Below are positions 50,947 to 51,846 of a stretch of 51,846 nucleotides of DNA, in pieces. The stretch's first letter is position 1. Each line of letters begins with the position of its first letter. The stretch covers positions 1 through 51,846 of the forward strand of contig JBFXHL010000007.1 in the NCBI GenBank assembly GCA_050177075.1, in the 5' to 3' direction. The position numbers were made by a program, and so were the translations under genes. This stretch comes from UBA2239 sp050177075. GTDB taxonomy: Bacteria > Pseudomonadota > Gammaproteobacteria > Burkholderiales > UBA9220. The notes beneath the pieces are model-generated. The model made no database searches and was not told where the DNA came from. It saw only the letters and a list, made by a program, of their open reading frames with translations.

Positions 50947-51090
50947 GGAAACGCTGAATAAATGGCTGAGCGGGCGGATCGCTGCGTTGCACGGTGCTCG
51001 CTCCCTCGCCTATCGCCTTGATATGCCTCGGTCACTGTGCGCCGTGCGCCTTGCGCTTCATCCCGCTCGCCGATTTCCTCAGCGTTTCCC
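50946..51090. mobile_element. MITE-like element with inverted ends and TA flanks
   Basis: A 145-bp element with perfect inverted ends GGGAAACGCTGA and TCAGCGTTTCCC, flanked on both sides by TA (a 14-bp perfect inverted repeat counting TA). TA duplication is typical of IS630/mariner-type transposition. No transposase is encoded. It separates two convergent genes and lies against both stop codons. A truncated copy is at 20577 and an end fragment at 43423. Confidence 0.8.
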
Positions 51091-51587
51091 TAGTTGAAGA
51101 AGGTGCGGGCCGCTTCGAAGCGCTGGGCGAAGTAGCGGTTTTTCAGGCTGGAGACTTCGATCTTGCCGTTGGTATGGGGGGCATGGATGAAGCGGTCGTC
51201 CCCGATATAGATACCGACGTGGGAGTAGGGGCGGTTCTGGGTGTTGAAGAACACCAGGTCGCCGGGACGGAGTTCGGCGGGACGGATATCCCGGCCGAGC
51301 TGCGCGATTCTGGCCGCATTATGAGGGAGCTTCAATCCCAGAGAGTTTTGATAGATGTAGCTCACCATGCCGCTGCAGTCCAGGCCGCTTTCCGGGTTGG
51401 CGCCGCCGAAACGGTAATCCACGCTGATGAGCCCGAAAGCGTACATCACCACGTCGTTGCGCTTGGCGCTGTCCTGGTAGGCAAGCTGAGGACGTTTTGC
51501 GGTATACGCGCCACGCTGGGGTTCCAGGGACGAGCAGCCGGCGAGAAGGCTAAGCAGGATGGCGAGAAGGAAATAGCGCTGGGACAT
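51090..51587 (-). CDS. NlpC/P60 (C40) peptidase lipoprotein
   Basis: A 165-residue lipoprotein. Seen: signal peptide with lipobox LLAGC (C18), then the NlpC/P60 domain with catalytic C71 (GLDCSGMV), H123 (YSHVGIYIG) and H135 (FIHAPH). These enzymes cut peptide cross-links or stem peptides of peptidoglycan, here from the outer membrane side. The start ATG 51587 is chosen; GTG 51596 is in frame. Its TAG stop is formed at the junction with the MITE-like element (TA plus the element's last base). Confidence 0.92.
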   Translation of the reverse strand: MSQRYFLLAILLSLLAGCSSLEPQRGAYTAKRPQLAYQDSAKRNDVVMYAFGLISVDYRFGGANPESGLDCSGMVSYIYQNSLGLKLPHNAARIAQLGRDIRPAELRPGDLVFFNTQNRPYSHVGIYIGDDRFIHAPHTNGKIEVSSLKNRYFAQRFEAARTFFN

Positions 51588-51696
51588 GTCGGTCACGGAT
51601 ATTCAATCGGTTGTCTAACAAGTAGCATAAATCACATTCAAATGCAATTCTATTTCATTGTTTGGTTGTAAAATTTATGCTTTCTGGCTTGCCGGG

Positions 51697-51702
51697 TATA
51701 AT
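51697..51702 (+). promoter_or_regulatory. -10 element (TATAAT) of the last gene
   Basis: A perfect TATAAT, 30 bases before ATG 51732, in an AT-rich divergent promoter region shared with the NlpC/P60 gene. No clear -35. Confidence 0.5.
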
Positions 51703-51731
51703 GTTCCGACTGTTTGACGAAGGAGAATTGA

Positions 51732-51846
51732 ATGGACGCCTCCCGCCCCGTGAGCGCTGAACACGAGTTATCCACCGCGCCGGCCCCCTTCGGTAGAGAG
51801 GGACCTGCGGTGCCCGGCGCCGTGGATAACTCTGCGGTGGAGGTGG
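51732..51846 (+). CDS. Start of an unidentified protein, cut by window edge
   Basis: AAGGAG precedes ATG 51732 and the frame is open for 38 codons to the window end (MDASRPVSAEHELSTAPAPF then GREGPAVPGAVDNSAVEV). The visible part is low-complexity, rich in A, P, S and E, and resembles a disordered N-terminal extension. Product not recognised. The region contains a long inverted repeat. Confidence 0.5.
   Translation, partial: MDASRPVSAEHELSTAPAPFGREGPAVPGAVDNSAVEV
51765..51832. repeat. Inverted repeat with 19-bp arms containing TTATCCAC
   Basis: Arms 51765-51783 and 51814-51832 match in 18 of 19 positions as GAGTTATCCAC followed by SGCGCCGG, separated by 30 bases. Each arm contains TTATCCAC, close to the DnaA-box core TTATNCACA. 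It lies within the 5' part of the last gene. Confidence 0.7.

Noticed and set aside
50906..51097. Small frames inside the MITE-like element (ALHGARSLAYRLDM)
   Set aside because: They read through repeat DNA and recur only because the repeat recurs; no start signal.
51765..51832. Replication origin from the DnaA-box-like repeats
   Set aside because: Only two imperfect boxes, inside a coding start, with no AT-rich unwinding element or dnaA/dnaN neighbours.
1..51846. CRISPR arrays, tRNA and rRNA genes
   Set aside because: No regularly spaced direct repeats and no T-arm/acceptor patterns were found on either strand by reading; a tRNA or covariance search could still find something missed.

Overview
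The window is about 52 kb of GC-rich, densely packed bacterial chromosome. It looks like a sulfur-oxidising, CO2-fixing betaproteobacterium, with the level of a Thiobacillus, Sulfuricella or Sulfuritalea relative being an inference. The pointers are a dissimilatory sat-aprB-aprA set, the Rubisco activase pair cbbQ/cbbO, a DsrC/TusE-family protein, a SoxXA-binding-like periplasmic protein, PilS/PilR, FimV, RatA/RnfH and a betaproteobacterial style of small conserved genes. No rRNA, tRNA, CRISPR array or prophage was recognised.

Layout. 1-5 kb (minus strand): a CBS-PAS signalling protein cut by the window edge, then cbbO, cbbQ and a YkgJ-type cysteine-cluster gene. 5-9 kb (minus): aprA, aprB and sat, each transcript end marked by a strong hairpin. 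9-14 kb: smpB, ratA, rnfH, fimV, two small exported proteins and a Bax-inhibitor/YccA protein. 14.5-20.6 kb (plus): an ABC-F ATPase, purT, a small zinc-ribbon membrane protein and pilS-pilR. 20.6-24.3 kb (minus): glycogen phosphorylase 1 and a cation antiporter. 24.3-26.6 kb (plus): a thioredoxin-like protein, ampD, a Crp/Fnr regulator and a TorD-like chaperone behind an FNR-type box. 26.7-32.3 kb: purU, then nrdA and nrdB. 32.4-35.1 kb: vapBC and a run of small genes of mostly unknown function. 35.1-41.4 kb: a GGDEF-EAL sensor with a 5' frameshift, a sigma-54 promoter with two glycine-zipper envelope proteins, DUF599, a Sel1-repeat protein and a metallo-hydrolase. 41.4-51.8 kb: a DUF6806-like protein, a HIT-like nucleotidyltransferase, a decayed remnant, a radical SAM protein, a DsrC-like protein, an SseB-like protein, glycogen phosphorylase 2, a diguanylate cyclase, an HTH-ferredoxin-reductase fusion, a small inverted-repeat element, an NlpC/P60 lipoprotein and the start of an unidentified gene.

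The most unusual structure is at the ribonucleotide reductase genes. Downstream of nrdB lies a second copy of its last 20 codons, identical in protein but with 12 synonymous codon differences. Between nrdA and nrdB lie two degenerate copies of the nrdA 3' end in tandem units. The spacers after both genes share a hairpin beginning GGCGAAGRCTAACC. This looks like tiny elements that inserted at gene 3' ends and supplied a recoded 3' end, or scars of allele replacement. A second theme is a MITE-like repeat (14-bp inverted ends including TA) that fills the space between convergent genes right up to their stop codons; one full copy, one truncated copy and one end fragment are present.

Functionally, Sat and AprBA oxidise sulfite through APS to sulfate with ATP formation, CbbQ/CbbO remodel inhibited Rubisco, glycogen phosphorylases mobilise stored carbon, and several c-di-GMP, PilSR and Crp/Fnr regulators suggest surface and redox control of lifestyle.
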